Shown: positions 23,701 to 33,220, counted from the stretch's first letter. The stretch: DNA of 64,000 nt from Clostridia bacterium (GCA_910574835.1 CAJTDE010000006.1:1-64000), one strand, 5' to 3'. Translations and numbers: made by a program. Notes: generated by a model not told the origin, from the sequence alone.

Positions 23701-24822
23701 ATGGGATTGTTTGGAAAAAAGAAAACGGAAAAGCAAGAACAACTGGAGAAACAGGAAAAAACAGAAGAAAAGCAGCCGGAAATGAAGGAATACATCCGGG
23801 GAGCTGGAGGCACCATTGTGAGTAAATCCGTTCTAAATGGAACAGCGAAGCTGAAATGGCTGTTCCGGCAGGAGAGCGGGCACGGAAATGGCTGGATTGC
23901 TTTTGGGGATACGGACACTCAGGAATACGTCAACGATGTAAACAATATGGAAATTGTAGATTTTAACACCCTTGCAAATATTGAGCCAACGGTGGTGAAT
24001 GTATTCTACATGCCATATGGCAGCGATCTGGAATTTCGCGCCGACAAGACAGGGAGTTATTTTGTGGATACAGAAACCGGACAGGAGATCCGGGAGCCGG
24101 TGAAGCATCCGGCCCAGATTGCCTTTGAGCGGAATTTGAAATTTTTGAATCAGGAAACCTATCCAATGGAATTTTTTCGCACACTGTTTATGAAAAATGA
24201 CAGGATGGAGATTCAGACAGCAGGGGAAACGGATTTTCCAACCGGCGAGGTGGTGCTTGCAGATCCACTTGACTATCTCGGAACAAAATATGAGACGGTT
24301 CTGGACAGGAGAATTCTGTCAGGGAGTTATCCTGTGGAGCTGTCGGTCTGCCATTCTTCAATTGCAGGTCTGCGGATTGCGGCGGCAAGGCTTCGGTTCA
24401 GTGAGAAACCGGCTGTAAGCTATGAGCTTGCCATGCCAAAGGGGAAGAAGCCGGAGGAACTTGAAAAGCCCGGCGTATGGACATTTTTTGGCGTGGATAC
24501 GGGGCTTGCCTGCTTTGCAGACGCGGAAACAGCCAGGGAGGGAAGGGCCTTCTATGAGTCATGGCGGGCAAAGAATCCGGGAAAGAATCTGTATCTGGAT
24601 CATTTTGCGGCGCTTTTTCAGAAAAGTTATGAGACGTCCCCTGAATATCAGAATCAGGGCGGAAGTTTTCTTGAGTGGCATATGCCGGGCACGGGGCATA
24701 GAATGGTCTGGTTTTCCAGCGGAATGGGAGACGGCATTTACAGCGGCTATTGGGGACTGGATAAGGATGGCGAGGCGGTTTCCCTGGTGGTTCCCTTTCT
24801 GAATCCGGAGTATTTTCTTTAA
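23701..24822 (+). CDS. DUF2185 plus DUF4241 protein, possible immunity protein
   Basis: A 373-aa soluble protein with a highly charged N-terminus (KKKTEKQEQLEKQEKTEEKQ). The next part (about residues 37-115, GGTIVSKSVLNGTAKLKWLF through FGDTDTQEYVND) looks like a DUF2185 (Imm33-type) domain. The C-terminal 220 residues, with YPVELSVCHSSIAGLRIAAARL, look like DUF4241. Both domains are known from immunity-like proteins of toxin systems and from standalone proteins of unknown function. An ADP-ribosylglycohydrolase follows. No toxin gene is visible nearby. AGGAG precedes the ATG, and the leader contains the short repeat. Confidence 0.7.
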   Translation: MGLFGKKKTEKQEQLEKQEKTEEKQPEMKEYIRGAGGTIVSKSVLNGTAKLKWLFRQESGHGNGWIAFGDTDTQEYVNDVNNMEIVDFNTLANIEPTVVNVFYMPYGSDLEFRADKTGSYFVDTETGQEIREPVKHPAQIAFERNLKFLNQETYPMEFFRTLFMKNDRMEIQTAGETDFPTGEVVLADPLDYLGTKYETVLDRRILSGSYPVELSVCHSSIAGLRIAAARLRFSEKPAVSYELAMPKGKKPEELEKPGVWTFFGVDTGLACFADAETAREGRAFYESWRAKNPGKNLYLDHFAALFQKSYETSPEYQNQGGSFLEWHMPGTGHRMVWFSSGMGDGIYSGYWGLDKDGEAVSLVVPFLNPEYFL

Positions 24823-25124
24823 GAGCAGGTTTCGTTTTACAGACGGGACGTCGTAAAAATAAAGGATACTTTTTATATGGAACCTTTCCTATTCAAATAA
24901 ATCAAAGCAGCAAGGGCTCCAAACGAGCCGCAGGAAGACAAATTGGAGCAGCCTTCCCCGAACGCCATGCGGGGGCACCATGAGCTGAGCCTTATACAGT
25001 TTAAAAAGGGGATTCCCCAAATCATTTACGATGAACTGGAGACGGTGAAGGAGGCGAAACCGCTTCAGATGGGAAATAAATGTATTTGCTTATATTCTGA
25101 AGCCGGCAGCGAACTGCAGAAATG
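24823..25124 (+). other. Gap with a possible C-terminal gene remnant
   Basis: A frame open from 24901 to 25125 encodes PNAMRGHHELSLIQFKKGIP, then QIIYDELETVKEAKPLQMGN and CICLYSEAGSELQK. It has no ATG start, only TTG at 24943, and no ribosome binding site, yet the translation looks protein-like. It may be the tail of a lost gene related to the DUF4241 neighbourhood. Nothing else is recognised in this gap. Confidence 0.35.
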
Positions 25125-25139
25125 AAAGGCAGGTTCAAC

Positions 25140-26081
25140 ATGAAAGATCGAGACAAAATCGCAGGCGGACTGTATGGCCTGCTCATAGGTGACGCACTGG
25201 GAGTACCCTATGAATTTTACAAGCCGGAGGCTTTGCCGTCCTATGATCAGATAGAAATGACGCCGCCCCCGGGCTTTCGGAAAACATACCCCCAGGTAGA
25301 GGCGGGAACCTGGTCGGACGACGGAGCGCAGGCGCTCTGCCTGCTTGACAGCCTTTTGGCACAGGATGCATTTTCCCTGGAGCATTTCTCTGACCTGCTC
25401 TTGTCCTGGTATGAGAAGGGGCTATGGGCGGTAGAAAATAAAGTCTTTGACGTAGGTGTTCAGACTGGCCGGGCGCTTCACGCCTATAAAAACGGCCTGC
25501 CTCCTGAAAAGTGTGGTCTTTTAAACCCGGAGGGCAAGGGAAACGGAGCCCTTATGCGGGTTCTTCCTCTTGCTCTCTGGCATCATGATGCGAAGAGCCT
25601 GGTTCTGGATGCGCACCGTCAATGCCTTATTACCCACGGCCATCCTTGCAATCAAGTCTGCTGTGCCCTGTACTGCCTTACGGCCAAAGCCTTATTGGAA
25701 GATGCGCCGGCTTCGGAGGCCATAAAAAGGAGCATTGCGGAGCTTCGTGAAATATACCGGGATATGCCGGAGCACGAACGGGAACTGGAATGGAGCATAC
25801 GCCCGGATCAGCCCTGGGAGGGACAAGGCAGCGGATATGTAGCAGACAGCCTGCGAAGCGCCTTTATGCTACTTTTACAGACTTCCGGTTTTGAAGACTC
25901 CGTAAAACGCGCCGTTCTCTTGGGAAATGACACCGACACAACGGCCTGCATCACAGGCGGCCTCACCGGAATCCGTTACGGTCTTTCAGGAATCCCAAAG
26001 AGATGGCTTAGGAAGCTGAAAGAAAGAGAAAAAGCGCAGGAGCTTCTGGAAATGCTCTTAACTAGTACAATGCTGTACTAG
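25140..26081 (+). CDS. ADP-ribosylglycohydrolase-family protein
   Basis: A 313-aa member of the DraG/ARH family, enzymes that remove ADP-ribose from proteins or small molecules using a dinuclear metal site. The N-terminal GGLYGLLIGDALGVPYEF, the metal motif GTWSDDGAQALCLLDSL (TWTDDT-like, with Ser and Gly-Ala changes) and the C-terminal LLGNDTDTTACITGGLTGIRYG are the expected signatures. The ATG at 25140 follows GGCAGG; the frame extends 6 codons further back without a ribosome binding site. The neighbourhood with a DUF2185/DUF4241 protein suggests a role in countering ADP-ribosylating toxins, but a housekeeping role is equally possible. Confidence 0.88.
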   Translation: MKDRDKIAGGLYGLLIGDALGVPYEFYKPEALPSYDQIEMTPPPGFRKTYPQVEAGTWSDDGAQALCLLDSLLAQDAFSLEHFSDLLLSWYEKGLWAVENKVFDVGVQTGRALHAYKNGLPPEKCGLLNPEGKGNGALMRVLPLALWHHDAKSLVLDAHRQCLITHGHPCNQVCCALYCLTAKALLEDAPASEAIKRSIAELREIYRDMPEHERELEWSIRPDQPWEGQGSGYVADSLRSAFMLLLQTSGFEDSVKRAVLLGNDTDTTACITGGLTGIRYGLSGIPKRWLRKLKEREKAQELLEMLLTSTMLY

Positions 26082-26109
26082 GCAGGAGAATGTTTAAAAG
26101 GAGAATATC

Positions 26110-27741
26110 ATGTACAAATGCCCTAATTGCGCCGGAAGCCTTACCTTTGACATAGCCAGTCAGATGCTGCACTGCATTTATTGCGAAACCAGGATAGATC
26201 CATACGGCTACAGCAGGGAAAAAGATGCGGAAGAAAAGGAATCCCCGTCGGGCGAGTACGAGGCGACGATTTTCACCTGCCCCCAGTGCGGCGCCGAACT
26301 TATCAGCGAGGACACCACAGCGGCTACCTTCTGCAGCTTCTGCGGCGCGTCCACCATATTAGACAGCCGTGTGAGCAGGGAGCGCCGTCCCGGTTCCATC
26401 ATTCCGTTTACCAAGACAAAGGAGGATTGCCGGGCCGCCTATGGAAAAATGCTGCGCCGGGCCTGGTTCGCCCCAAAAGAATTGAAGGATGAAGCCCTTA
26501 TTGAAAAGTTCAGAGGCATCTACATGCCTTACTGGGTCTATTCCTTTGAAAAGAAGGAGCATATTATATTCCCGGGAAGGCGGACTCACCGGAAAGGAGA
26601 TTACCGTATCACGGATCACTACCAATTGAATTGCCAGATAGATGCCGAGTACGGCGGCCTGGCCTATGACGCCTCCTCTGCCTTCTCCGACGATTTGAGC
26701 GGCGCTATTGCTCCCTTTGATCTGAAACAGAAAAAGGTATTTACCCCTTCCTTTTTGAGCGGCTTCTATGCCGACACCAGTGATGTGGAGGAAGAGGTCT
26801 ATCTAAGTGACGCAGAGGAGTTTGTTCTTAAGGATGCATGTGATACATTGGCCAGGGAATCGGTATGCAGAGATTGCGGCGCAGGCCGCAAAGAGACGGA
26901 GGATGCTCTTAAAAATGCCCTGCGTCCCTCACAGAGCAGCGCCGAGCTTGCCATGCTGCCGGTCTGGTTTTTGTCTTACCGAAACGGCGGCAGGGTCAGC
27001 TATGCGGTGGTAAACGGCCAGACGGGAAAGGCGGCGGCCGATTTGCCCGTAGATAAAAAGCGGTATCTGTTCGGCTCCCTGCTTCTGGCCGTTCCGCTGT
27101 TTTTCTGGCTGAATCTCAATTTTACCATAATCCCGGGAAGGCTTCTGCTGATGTCGATTGCCCTGGCCCTTTTCTGTGTGTACATTTCCAATCTTCAGCT
27201 TACCTATATTTTGGAAAGGGAGTCGGGGGAGAATGACAAGGGATTGGCCTTCAAAAACCAGGCAGGGAAAAGGCCGCTTCCGGAATGGGCACAAAAGAGA
27301 CGCAAAAAGAACTTCTGGCAGTCCTTTCCGGGATCAGGCTTGTATGTGGTACTGGGCTTGCTTGTTTTGCAATTGTTGGGCATTGTTGGAGCCGCCATAT
27401 GGGAGGAGCTTATCATGCTTATCATATTTGGTATGCTTGCTGACGGGATTTTGGGTGTGATAAGGGGAACTTCTCAAAGAAAACGGCAGAAGAAAAAGGT
27501 CTTTACAGGAGAGCATTTCAGGGAAAAATGGCCTACGCTTATCAAGCCCCTGTCCGGCATCCTGTTTGCCGTTGTAATACTGGTACTGAATCCGGTGTCC
27601 GACTGGTTTTACTACATAGGAGCCTTCGTGTGTATGGGAACGGTGCTCTGGGCGATTATGGATATCATCAGGCAGCATAATCTTCTGACTACCCGTAAGC
27701 TTATACAGCTTGGCAGACGGGGAGGTGATGAGGTTGGATAG
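26110..27741 (+). CDS. Zinc-ribbon multi-pass membrane protein
   Basis: Unknown function, 543 aa. It starts with two zinc ribbons, YKCPNCAGSLTFD with LHCIYCE, and FTCPQCGAEL with TFCSFCGAST. A central soluble region follows (to about residue 325) that has a further CxxC (VCRDCG) and the KFRGIYMPYWVYSF motif. The C-terminal part has about six transmembrane segments from residue 323 on. Proteins of this type commonly sit beside TPM-domain proteins, as here, and the two are probably cotranscribed: the stop lies within the ribosome-binding region of the next gene. A membrane-protein quality-control or assembly role is only a guess. Confidence 0.75.
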   Translation: MYKCPNCAGSLTFDIASQMLHCIYCETRIDPYGYSREKDAEEKESPSGEYEATIFTCPQCGAELISEDTTAATFCSFCGASTILDSRVSRERRPGSIIPFTKTKEDCRAAYGKMLRRAWFAPKELKDEALIEKFRGIYMPYWVYSFEKKEHIIFPGRRTHRKGDYRITDHYQLNCQIDAEYGGLAYDASSAFSDDLSGAIAPFDLKQKKVFTPSFLSGFYADTSDVEEEVYLSDAEEFVLKDACDTLARESVCRDCGAGRKETEDALKNALRPSQSSAELAMLPVWFLSYRNGGRVSYAVVNGQTGKAAADLPVDKKRYLFGSLLLAVPLFFWLNLNFTIIPGRLLLMSIALALFCVYISNLQLTYILERESGENDKGLAFKNQAGKRPLPEWAQKRRKKNFWQSFPGSGLYVVLGLLVLQLLGIVGAAIWEELIMLIIFGMLADGILGVIRGTSQRKRQKKKVFTGEHFREKWPTLIKPLSGILFAVVILVLNPVSDWFYYIGAFVCMGTVLWAIMDIIRQHNLLTTRKLIQLGRRGGDEVG

Positions 27742-28576
27742 GAAGTTTGGCAAAAAGAAAAGGAAAGGAAGATTTTTTACGCTGCGTATATTTGCGGGCC
27801 TCCTTGTGTTCTTGGGCGGAATTTTGCTTATTGGTATGCCAAAATGCTATGGTAAGGAGCATCAAGATTTTGAGGAAGGGCTGCCAAATGTTTACGAAAA
27901 TCCCGATACGGGCTACCGGGCTTTGATAGAAGATCAGGCAGAGCTTCTTACGGAAGGAGACTGTCAGAGCCTTTTGGAATCCATGAAAAAAATCACAGCC
28001 TATGGGAACACGGCATTTCTTACTACGAACACAAACAGCGGTTCCACCGAGAAGTTTGCCAGAGACAATTACCGAAGACTGTTCGGCACTGACAGCGGCA
28101 CCGTATTTGTCATTGATATGGATAACCGCAATATCTGGATTTTCAGCGACGGTGCGGTTTATAAAGTCATTACAAAAGCCTATGCCAATACCATAACGGA
28201 CAATGTATACCGCTACGCCTCCAAGGAAGACTATTACTACTGTGCGGCGGAAGCATTTTATGAAATCAATAAATTGCTTGAGGGCCAGAAGATAGGCCGG
28301 CCTATGAAATACATCAGCAACGCTCTTTTGGCTATGATCCTGTCCCTGCTTGCCAATTTCGGCCTTATTATTGTCTTTACCAGACTGAGAAAACCGAGGG
28401 AGGACGTCATTCTCGCCCATATTCACAGAAAGCTTGTGTATTCTAATATCGTCGGGACTTATTCTTATCAGACAAAGATTTATGACCCGGTATCTCACGG
28501 AAGCAGCGGAGGCGGCGGTGGCGGTGGGAGAAGCGGAGGCGGAAGCAGCGGCGGCGGTGGGGGACACAGCTTTTAA
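27728..28576 (+). CDS. TPM-domain membrane protein
   Basis: A 282-aa protein. After a basic start and one membrane segment (FAGLLVFLGGILLIG), residues 60-180 look like a TPM (TLP18.3/Psb32/MOLO-1) phosphatase-like domain, with LIEDQAELLTEGDCQSLLESMKKI and GTDSGTVFVIDMDNRNIWIFSDG. A second membrane segment is near residue 205. The tail is rich in Gly and Ser, ending in GGGGGHSF, as often in this family. GGAGG lies at 27721-27725; the ATG at 27728 is close to it, and a TTG at 27734 with better spacing is an alternative start. It overlaps the end of the zinc-ribbon gene. Confidence 0.8.
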   Translation: MRLDRKFGKKKRKGRFFTLRIFAGLLVFLGGILLIGMPKCYGKEHQDFEEGLPNVYENPDTGYRALIEDQAELLTEGDCQSLLESMKKITAYGNTAFLTTNTNSGSTEKFARDNYRRLFGTDSGTVFVIDMDNRNIWIFSDGAVYKVITKAYANTITDNVYRYASKEDYYYCAAEAFYEINKLLEGQKIGRPMKYISNALLAMILSLLANFGLIIVFTRLRKPREDVILAHIHRKLVYSNIVGTYSYQTKIYDPVSHGSSGGGGGGGRSGGGSSGGGGGHSF

Positions 28577-28804
28577 AAGCCTGGCAGCCAAAGAAATTAA
28601 TCACTGTACGGAAACGATACTGCCTGCCATAACCGCAAGAGAATCCGCGCAAGACATGGTTTTGAAAATGATAAAAAGACGGCGGGACTATTTTAGCAGT
28701 AAGCCTTCTTATAAGAAAATGAATAAGGCAGATTTTTTGTTTTCTTAGTGTATTGTCTGACTAGTAAAATCAAGATGGAATAAGGTTTCTACGGAGGAAC
28801 GACA

Positions 28805-29290
28805 TTGGTATACAAACGTTATACGGACAGAAGTAAGCTGATCGACTGCAGCCATCTGAAATTTTCCGGCGAATCGCAGATACGAATCTATGACGGAGAC
28901 GACTGGTTCGGAGAAGTTACGGTTTATCTGAACAGGGCAAGGGAAGCTTTGGAGGAATCAAAGAAAAGGATTGCATTTGCAGCAGAAAATCTCTGGAAAA
29001 TGGATTATACCATACAAAAATATGATGAATCTAAGAATGGCGGCAGCCATTTTGCGGACAGCTATGAGGCGGCATACTTATGCTTTGAGGGGCAGGACAG
29101 AATAACTCTGACATACTATGGCATTACGGAAAATACGGAGTTTGATGCGGTTTTTTGCTATGCGGAGGGAAGGCTTGTCCTTAAAAGTCTGGGACTGGAA
29201 AAACAGATTGCGTATGAGCTTGATTTGCCTGGCTTTGACGTTTGGATCATAGAAAAAAATGACGGTTTGCAGTACAATTCTAATAAATGA
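28805..29290 (+). CDS. Hypothetical protein with TTG start
   Basis: A 161-aa soluble, acidic protein that I do not recognise. GGAGG at 28795-28799 is well placed before a TTG at 28805 and no ATG is available near it, so the TTG start is likely. The sequence is rich in aromatic and charged residues (DCSHLKFSGESQIRIYDGDD) and has no signal peptide or membrane segment. Its composition is that of a small single-domain cytoplasmic protein. It precedes a lipoprotein gene by 30 nt on the same strand. Confidence 0.6.
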   Translation: MVYKRYTDRSKLIDCSHLKFSGESQIRIYDGDDWFGEVTVYLNRAREALEESKKRIAFAAENLWKMDYTIQKYDESKNGGSHFADSYEAAYLCFEGQDRITLTYYGITENTEFDAVFCYAEGRLVLKSLGLEKQIAYELDLPGFDVWIIEKNDGLQYNSNK

Positions 29291-29320
29291 CGAACACGTA
29301 TCACAATAAGGAGGGCCGAA

Positions 29321-30040
29321 ATGAAAATAAAGCTTTTATTTTCCATCCTTACCCTATCCCTGTGCCTCACTTTAACGGCCGGCTGCCGGCATGGGAAGAG
29401 CTATCCTTATTACCAGATAGAAGAACTTTCCGATGATGGGAGGCTTATCACCATTGACGGCATACAATACCGGCGGAAGGATTTTAATGAAAATGAACCT
29501 GTCATGTATTATAACGGCGGCGATGTCTGGACTCTGGTTGACGGGCTGGGAGAGCAGATTGGCGTCGGCGGAAGCGGCGAGGATTCGGAGATTCAATATG
29601 ACATTTATGAGGCGGCAGGAGATGCGGAACGCACGGTGTTCTACCTGACTCCTCATCATTTCTATTTTGGAGGCAGGGACCCTCGGCTCTGGCTGCGGGA
29701 GGATGTGTCCATAGAACTGCCCACAGCAGAAACGGTTTCCCGGATTGATGTTCTTTTGGAGGAAGAAGACGAGGATCGGATGTGGACGGAGGACAGCGCA
29801 TTGATTGCTGACTTACTGGATGCTTACAAGAGAAGCAGCGGACAGTCCGTGAAGCTTTCCCAATACGGCGGGGAAAGGATGAGATGCTCATTGATTCTGT
29901 ATCATGCGGAATATCCCGTTTTCAGTTATAAAATTGAATGTTGCTATATTAAGGAGCAGGAAGCTGCCTTTTGCCGGAATGATGCGTTGGAATGGTTCCT
30001 TTTGTCAGAGGAGTGGGCAAAATTGCTGGGCAAGGTGTAA
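29321..30040 (+). CDS. Small lipoprotein of unknown function
   Basis: A 239-aa lipoprotein with signal peptide and lipobox LTAGC (Cys about residue 22). The mature part is acidic with several Tyr/Trp residues (YYQIEELSDDGRLITIDGIQ) and no family I recognise. AAGGAGGG lies before the ATG. It probably forms a unit with the hypothetical protein upstream and the YjbR-like gene downstream. Confidence 0.7.
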   Translation: MKIKLLFSILTLSLCLTLTAGCRHGKSYPYYQIEELSDDGRLITIDGIQYRRKDFNENEPVMYYNGGDVWTLVDGLGEQIGVGGSGEDSEIQYDIYEAAGDAERTVFYLTPHHFYFGGRDPRLWLREDVSIELPTAETVSRIDVLLEEEDEDRMWTEDSALIADLLDAYKRSSGQSVKLSQYGGERMRCSLILYHAEYPVFSYKIECCYIKEQEAAFCRNDALEWFLLSEEWAKLLGKV

Positions 30041-30063
30041 GCTGTGAAAGGAATTTATGTTTT

Positions 30064-30390
30064 ATGACCGATAGAAAAGAAGCAATTGCATACTGCCTGA
30101 CCTTGAAGGATACCTACGAGGATTACCCTTTTCACGATCCCAACTGGTGTGTTATCCGGCACAAAAAGAACCGCCGTGTATTTGCCTGGATCTTTGACCG
30201 GGAGGACCATGTTTGGATTAATGTAAAATGTGATCCACAGTGGAGGGACTTCTGGCGGCAGACTTACCCTTCGGTGCTTCCGGCCTATCATCTGAATAAG
30301 GAGCATTGGAACTCTATTATTCTGGACGAAACTGTGCCGGAGGAGGAGATCCGGAGGATGATCTCGGAAAGCTATGATTTAACTCTTTAG
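30064..30390 (+). CDS. MmcQ/YjbR-family protein
   Basis: A 108-aa member of the MmcQ/YjbR family, compact proteins with a double-wing fold that are annotated as DNA-binding. Typical segments are MTDRKEAIAYCLTLKDTYED, VIRHKKNRRVFAWIFDRED and LPAYHLNKEHWNSIILDETV with the final EEIRRMISESYDL. The ATG at 30064 gives the usual family N-terminus. The longer frame from 29992 is inside the upstream gene. The ribosome binding site AAGGAA is rather far (14 nt) from the ATG, so expression may be low. Confidence 0.8.
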   Translation: MTDRKEAIAYCLTLKDTYEDYPFHDPNWCVIRHKKNRRVFAWIFDREDHVWINVKCDPQWRDFWRQTYPSVLPAYHLNKEHWNSIILDETVPEEEIRRMISESYDLTL

Positions 30391-30411
30391 ATGAACTTTC
30401 ACATTTTAAGG

Positions 30412-30440
30412 TTGACAGCCTCTTTGTCCTGTGATAGAAT
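30412..30440 (+). promoter_or_regulatory. Sigma-A promoter of the amino-acid ABC operon
   Basis: TTGACA (30412-30417), 17 nt, TAGAAT (30435-30440). The 145-nt leader holds a 9-bp stem CTTTACCAA (30451-30459)/TTGGTAGAG (30474-30482). The sequence around it, GGCCAATTGGTAGAG, looks like a tRNA D-arm, but no complete tRNA can be folded. Confidence 0.75.
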
Positions 30441-30590
30441 ACAACGGTAACTTTACCAAGGTACAGTGGCCAATTGGTAGAGAAAAAAAGTATAGAAACC
30501 TGTAGGGATATTGAAGAGCGGTATTCTGCGAGAATGGCGGAAGAATGTTCAAATATGCTTTATATTCTATAACAGGGACGGGAGGAAACT

Positions 30591-31487
30591 ATGAAAAAAA
30601 GAGTATTGAGTTTATTACTGTGCGGACTGATGACGGCATCTCTGCTGGCAGGCTGCGGTTCCAAGGAAAAGCCGGAGGCAGAAGCGCCGGCAGAGACAGA
30701 GGCACCGTCTGAGAGCGGGGACGACGCAGAGGCTCCGGAGGTGGAGGGCGCAGACGGAACAGACGGAAGCGATATGGAGTATGTGAAGTCCAAGGGAACA
30801 CTGGTAGTAGGTATCACGGATTTTGAGCCGATGGATTATAAAGATGCCTCCGGCGAGTGGATTGGCTTTGACGCGGATATGGCAAAAGCTTTTGCCGAGA
30901 CCCTCGGTGTTGAGGTGGAGTTCGTGGAAATTGACTGGGATAACAAGGCTCTGGAGCTTGACAGCAAAACCATCGACTGTGTGTGGAACGGTATGACCCT
31001 CACGGACGAGGTAAAGAGTGCGATGGAGTGCTCCAATGCGTACTGCAACAACGCGCAGATTGTAATTGTTCCGGCAGATAAGGCGGATCAGTACCAGGAT
31101 ACGGACAGCTTAAAGGATCTGAACTTTGCGGTTGAGGCAGGCAGCGCCGGAGAAGCGGAGGTAACGGCTCTTGGCTTAAACTGTACGCCGGTAAAGGCTC
31201 AGTCCGATGCGCTTCTTGAGGTGGCTTCCGGTACTTCCGATGCGGCGGTTATCGATTCTCTGATGGCAGCGGCTATGGTAGGAGAGGGCACCGGTTATGC
31301 GGATCTGACCTACACGGTTCAGCTTAACAGCGAGGAGTACGGCGTGGGCTTCCGCAAGGGTTCCGATTTGGCGGCGGCTTTGAATGATTTCTTTTTGGCG
31401 AGCTACGCGGACGGAAGCATAGCGGCATGTGCCGAGACCTACAATATACAGGCAGCCTTGATTGACGTGGATCTGGTTGAGGAATAA
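30591..31487 (+). CDS. Polar amino-acid ABC transporter binding lipoprotein
   Basis: A 298-aa lipoprotein with signal peptide and lipobox LAGC (Cys about residue 21), followed by a 40-residue linker rich in Glu, Ala and Pro. The mature domain is a type II periplasmic-binding fold of the SBP_bac_3 family: GTLVVGITDFEPMDYKDASG, EWIGFDADMAKAFAETLGVE, and DSLKDLNFAVEAGSAGE. It forms an importer with the permease and ATPase downstream. The exact amino acid is not readable from the sequence. Confidence 0.88.
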   Translation: MKKRVLSLLLCGLMTASLLAGCGSKEKPEAEAPAETEAPSESGDDAEAPEVEGADGTDGSDMEYVKSKGTLVVGITDFEPMDYKDASGEWIGFDADMAKAFAETLGVEVEFVEIDWDNKALELDSKTIDCVWNGMTLTDEVKSAMECSNAYCNNAQIVIVPADKADQYQDTDSLKDLNFAVEAGSAGEAEVTALGLNCTPVKAQSDALLEVASGTSDAAVIDSLMAAAMVGEGTGYADLTYTVQLNSEEYGVGFRKGSDLAAALNDFFLASYADGSIAACAETYNIQAALIDVDLVEE

Positions 31488-31519
31488 GAGTGTACGGAGT
31501 TACGATTGTATAAGGAGCT

Positions 31520-31554
31520 TGCGGAAAGGGAAACAAAACCTTTCCGCATCTTTT
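31520..31554 (+). terminator. Internal terminator after the binding-protein gene
   Basis: TGCGGAAAGG (31520-31529) and CCTTTCCGCA (31539-31548) form a 10-bp stem followed by TCTTTTG. As in the operon at 18325, it would favour high levels of the binding protein relative to the membrane subunits. Confidence 0.75.
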
Positions 31555-31642
31555 GCTGTAAACCGGCCGGAGACGGAAGCGATGGATTCGGATACGGCCC
31601 GGCAGTTTGAATTTTTATTACACAGGAAAGCAGGATACATAC

Positions 31643-32329
31643 ATGGAGCAGTTTTTGGAGCAGTTTCCGATTGTAGTTCAATCGCTGAATGTTGGCTTTT
31701 TACAGACGTTAAAATTGTTTACGGTTACACTTTTGGGCGCGGTTCCCCTGGGGCTTGTGATTGCTTTTGGCTCCATGTCCCGTTTTCGTCCCTTAAGCTA
31801 TTTTACGAAAATTGTGGTCTGGATTATCAGGGGAACGCCTCTGATGATTCAGCTTTTGATTATTTTTTATTTTCCGGGGCTGGTGCTTGGAAAGCAGATC
31901 TGGGGCGGCGGAGAGGCCGCACGGTTCCTGGCTTCCGCCGTGGCGTTTATTTTTAACTATGCCTGCTATTTTTCGGAGATTTACCGGGGCGGGATTCAGA
32001 GCGTTCCGGTGGGGCAGGAGGAGGCCGGACTGGTGCTTGGTATGACCAGGAGGCAGATTTTCTTCAAGGTTACGCTGCTTCAGATGATCAAGCGTATTGT
32101 TCCGCCGATATCCAATGAGATTATTACGTTGGTGAAGGATACTTCTCTGGCGCGTATTATTGCCCTTCAGGAAATTATCTGGGCAGGGCAGGCGTTTATG
32201 AAAGGGTCCCAGGGAATTTCCGGTCAGATCTGGCCGCTGTTTTTCACGGCGGTTTATTATCTGATTTTCAGCGGTTTGCTGACGGTGCTGCTGGGACGGC
32301 TGGAGAAAAAGCTGGATTATTTTAGGTAA
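31643..32329 (+). CDS. Polar amino-acid ABC transporter permease
   Basis: A 228-aa permease of the HisM/GlnP family with about five membrane segments. The conserved stretches are [40 protein letters not shown] and the EAA loop [20 protein letters not shown]. The ATG at 31643 follows AGCAGGA; the frame extends to a TTG at 31607. A single permease gene suggests a homodimer. It is followed by its ATPase gene after 8 nt. Confidence 0.88.
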   Translation: MEQFLEQFPIVVQSLNVGFLQTLKLFTVTLLGAVPLGLVIAFGSMSRFRPLSYFTKIVVWIIRGTPLMIQLLIIFYFPGLVLGKQIWGGGEAARFLASAVAFIFNYACYFSEIYRGGIQSVPVGQEEAGLVLGMTRRQIFFKVTLLQMIKRIVPPISNEIITLVKDTSLARIIALQEIIWAGQAFMKGSQGISGQIWPLFFTAVYYLIFSGLLTVLLGRLEKKLDYFR

Positions 32330-32337
32330 GGGGGCGC

Positions 32338-33126
32338 ATGAAAATGGCGATGTTGGAGGTAGAACACTTAAGCAAGACCTTTGAGCGCACGGAGGTGCTT
32401 AAGGATATTAATTTTTCTTTGGAAAAGGGGCAGGTGGTTTCGCTGATTGGATCATCGGGAAGCGGGAAAACCACTTGTCTGCGCTGTTTGAATTTTCTGG
32501 AGCGGCCGGATACGGGAATTATCCGGGTAAATGGGGAGACGCTTTTTGATGCCAATGATCCGGTGACGACCCAGGAAGAGGCGATTCGGAAGAAGCGGCT
32601 GCATTTTGGATTGGTGTTCCAGTCTTTTAATTTGTTTCCGCAGTATACGGCCCTTGGAAATGTGATGATTGCCAGTGAGCTTTTGGCGAAGGAGCGGCCG
32701 GATTATAAGGAGAATAAGAAGGCGATTCATGAGGAGATTGAACATAAGGCGCGGGTGCTTCTTGAGCAGATGGGGCTTGGAGATCGGATGAAGAATTATC
32801 CGCATCAGCTTTCCGGGGGTCAGTGTCAGCGGGTGGCGATTGCACGGGCGCTTGCTTTGCAGCCGGATATTCTTTGCTTTGATGAGCCGACGTCGGCCCT
32901 GGACCCGGAGCTGACCGGGGAGGTGTTAAGGGTGATTCGGGAGTTGGCGGATCAGAGGACTACGATGATTATTGTGACTCATGAGATGGCTTTTGCGAGG
33001 GATGTGTCGAATCATGTGATTTTTATGGATGACGGGCGGATTTTGGAGGAAGGGACGCCAGAGGAGGTGTTTGGGAATCCGAGAGAGGTTCGGACACAGC
33101 AGTTTTTGGGGCATTTTGTGCAATAA
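32338..33126 (+). CDS. Polar amino-acid ABC transporter ATPase
   Basis: A 262-aa ATPase of the GlnQ/HisP type. Walker A is GSSGSGKTT (about residues 39-47), the Q-loop [17 protein letters not shown], the signature [19 protein letters not shown], and Walker [20 protein letters not shown]-type insertion and the H-loop THEMAFARD are present. AAGGGGG lies before the ATG at 32338; a second in-frame ATG six nt later is possible. It completes the importer begun at 30591. Confidence 0.92.
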   Translation: MKMAMLEVEHLSKTFERTEVLKDINFSLEKGQVVSLIGSSGSGKTTCLRCLNFLERPDTGIIRVNGETLFDANDPVTTQEEAIRKKRLHFGLVFQSFNLFPQYTALGNVMIASELLAKERPDYKENKKAIHEEIEHKARVLLEQMGLGDRMKNYPHQLSGGQCQRVAIARALALQPDILCFDEPTSALDPELTGEVLRVIRELADQRTTMIIVTHEMAFARDVSNHVIFMDDGRILEEGTPEEVFGNPREVRTQQFLGHFVQ

Positions 33127-33158
33127 GAGGGGATTTTGTAAAATTTCGTTTTGGATGG

Positions 33159-33187
33159 TTGAAATTTGGAGTAGTTGCAGTTATACT
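33159..33187 (+). promoter_or_regulatory. Sigma-A promoter of purC-purB
   Basis: TTGAAA (33159-33164), 17 nt, TATACT (33182-33187), 34 nt before the purC ATG. No guanine riboswitch or PurR box is visible in the short leader. Confidence 0.65.
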
Positions 33188-33220
33188 TATAGGATGATTA
33201 AGAAAGGGCAGGGTTGTTTT

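Noticed and set aside
28434-28748. 104-codon frame at the end of the TPM-domain gene
   Set aside because: It overlaps the Gly/Ser-rich end of the real gene in another frame, and its Ala/Glu-rich translation comes from that repeat.
30455-30510. tRNA-like sequence (GGCCAATTGGTAGAG) in the leader of the amino-acid ABC operon
   Set aside because: Only a D-arm-like part can be formed. No anticodon arm, T arm or matching acceptor stem fits in the needed distance, so it is not a tRNA gene.
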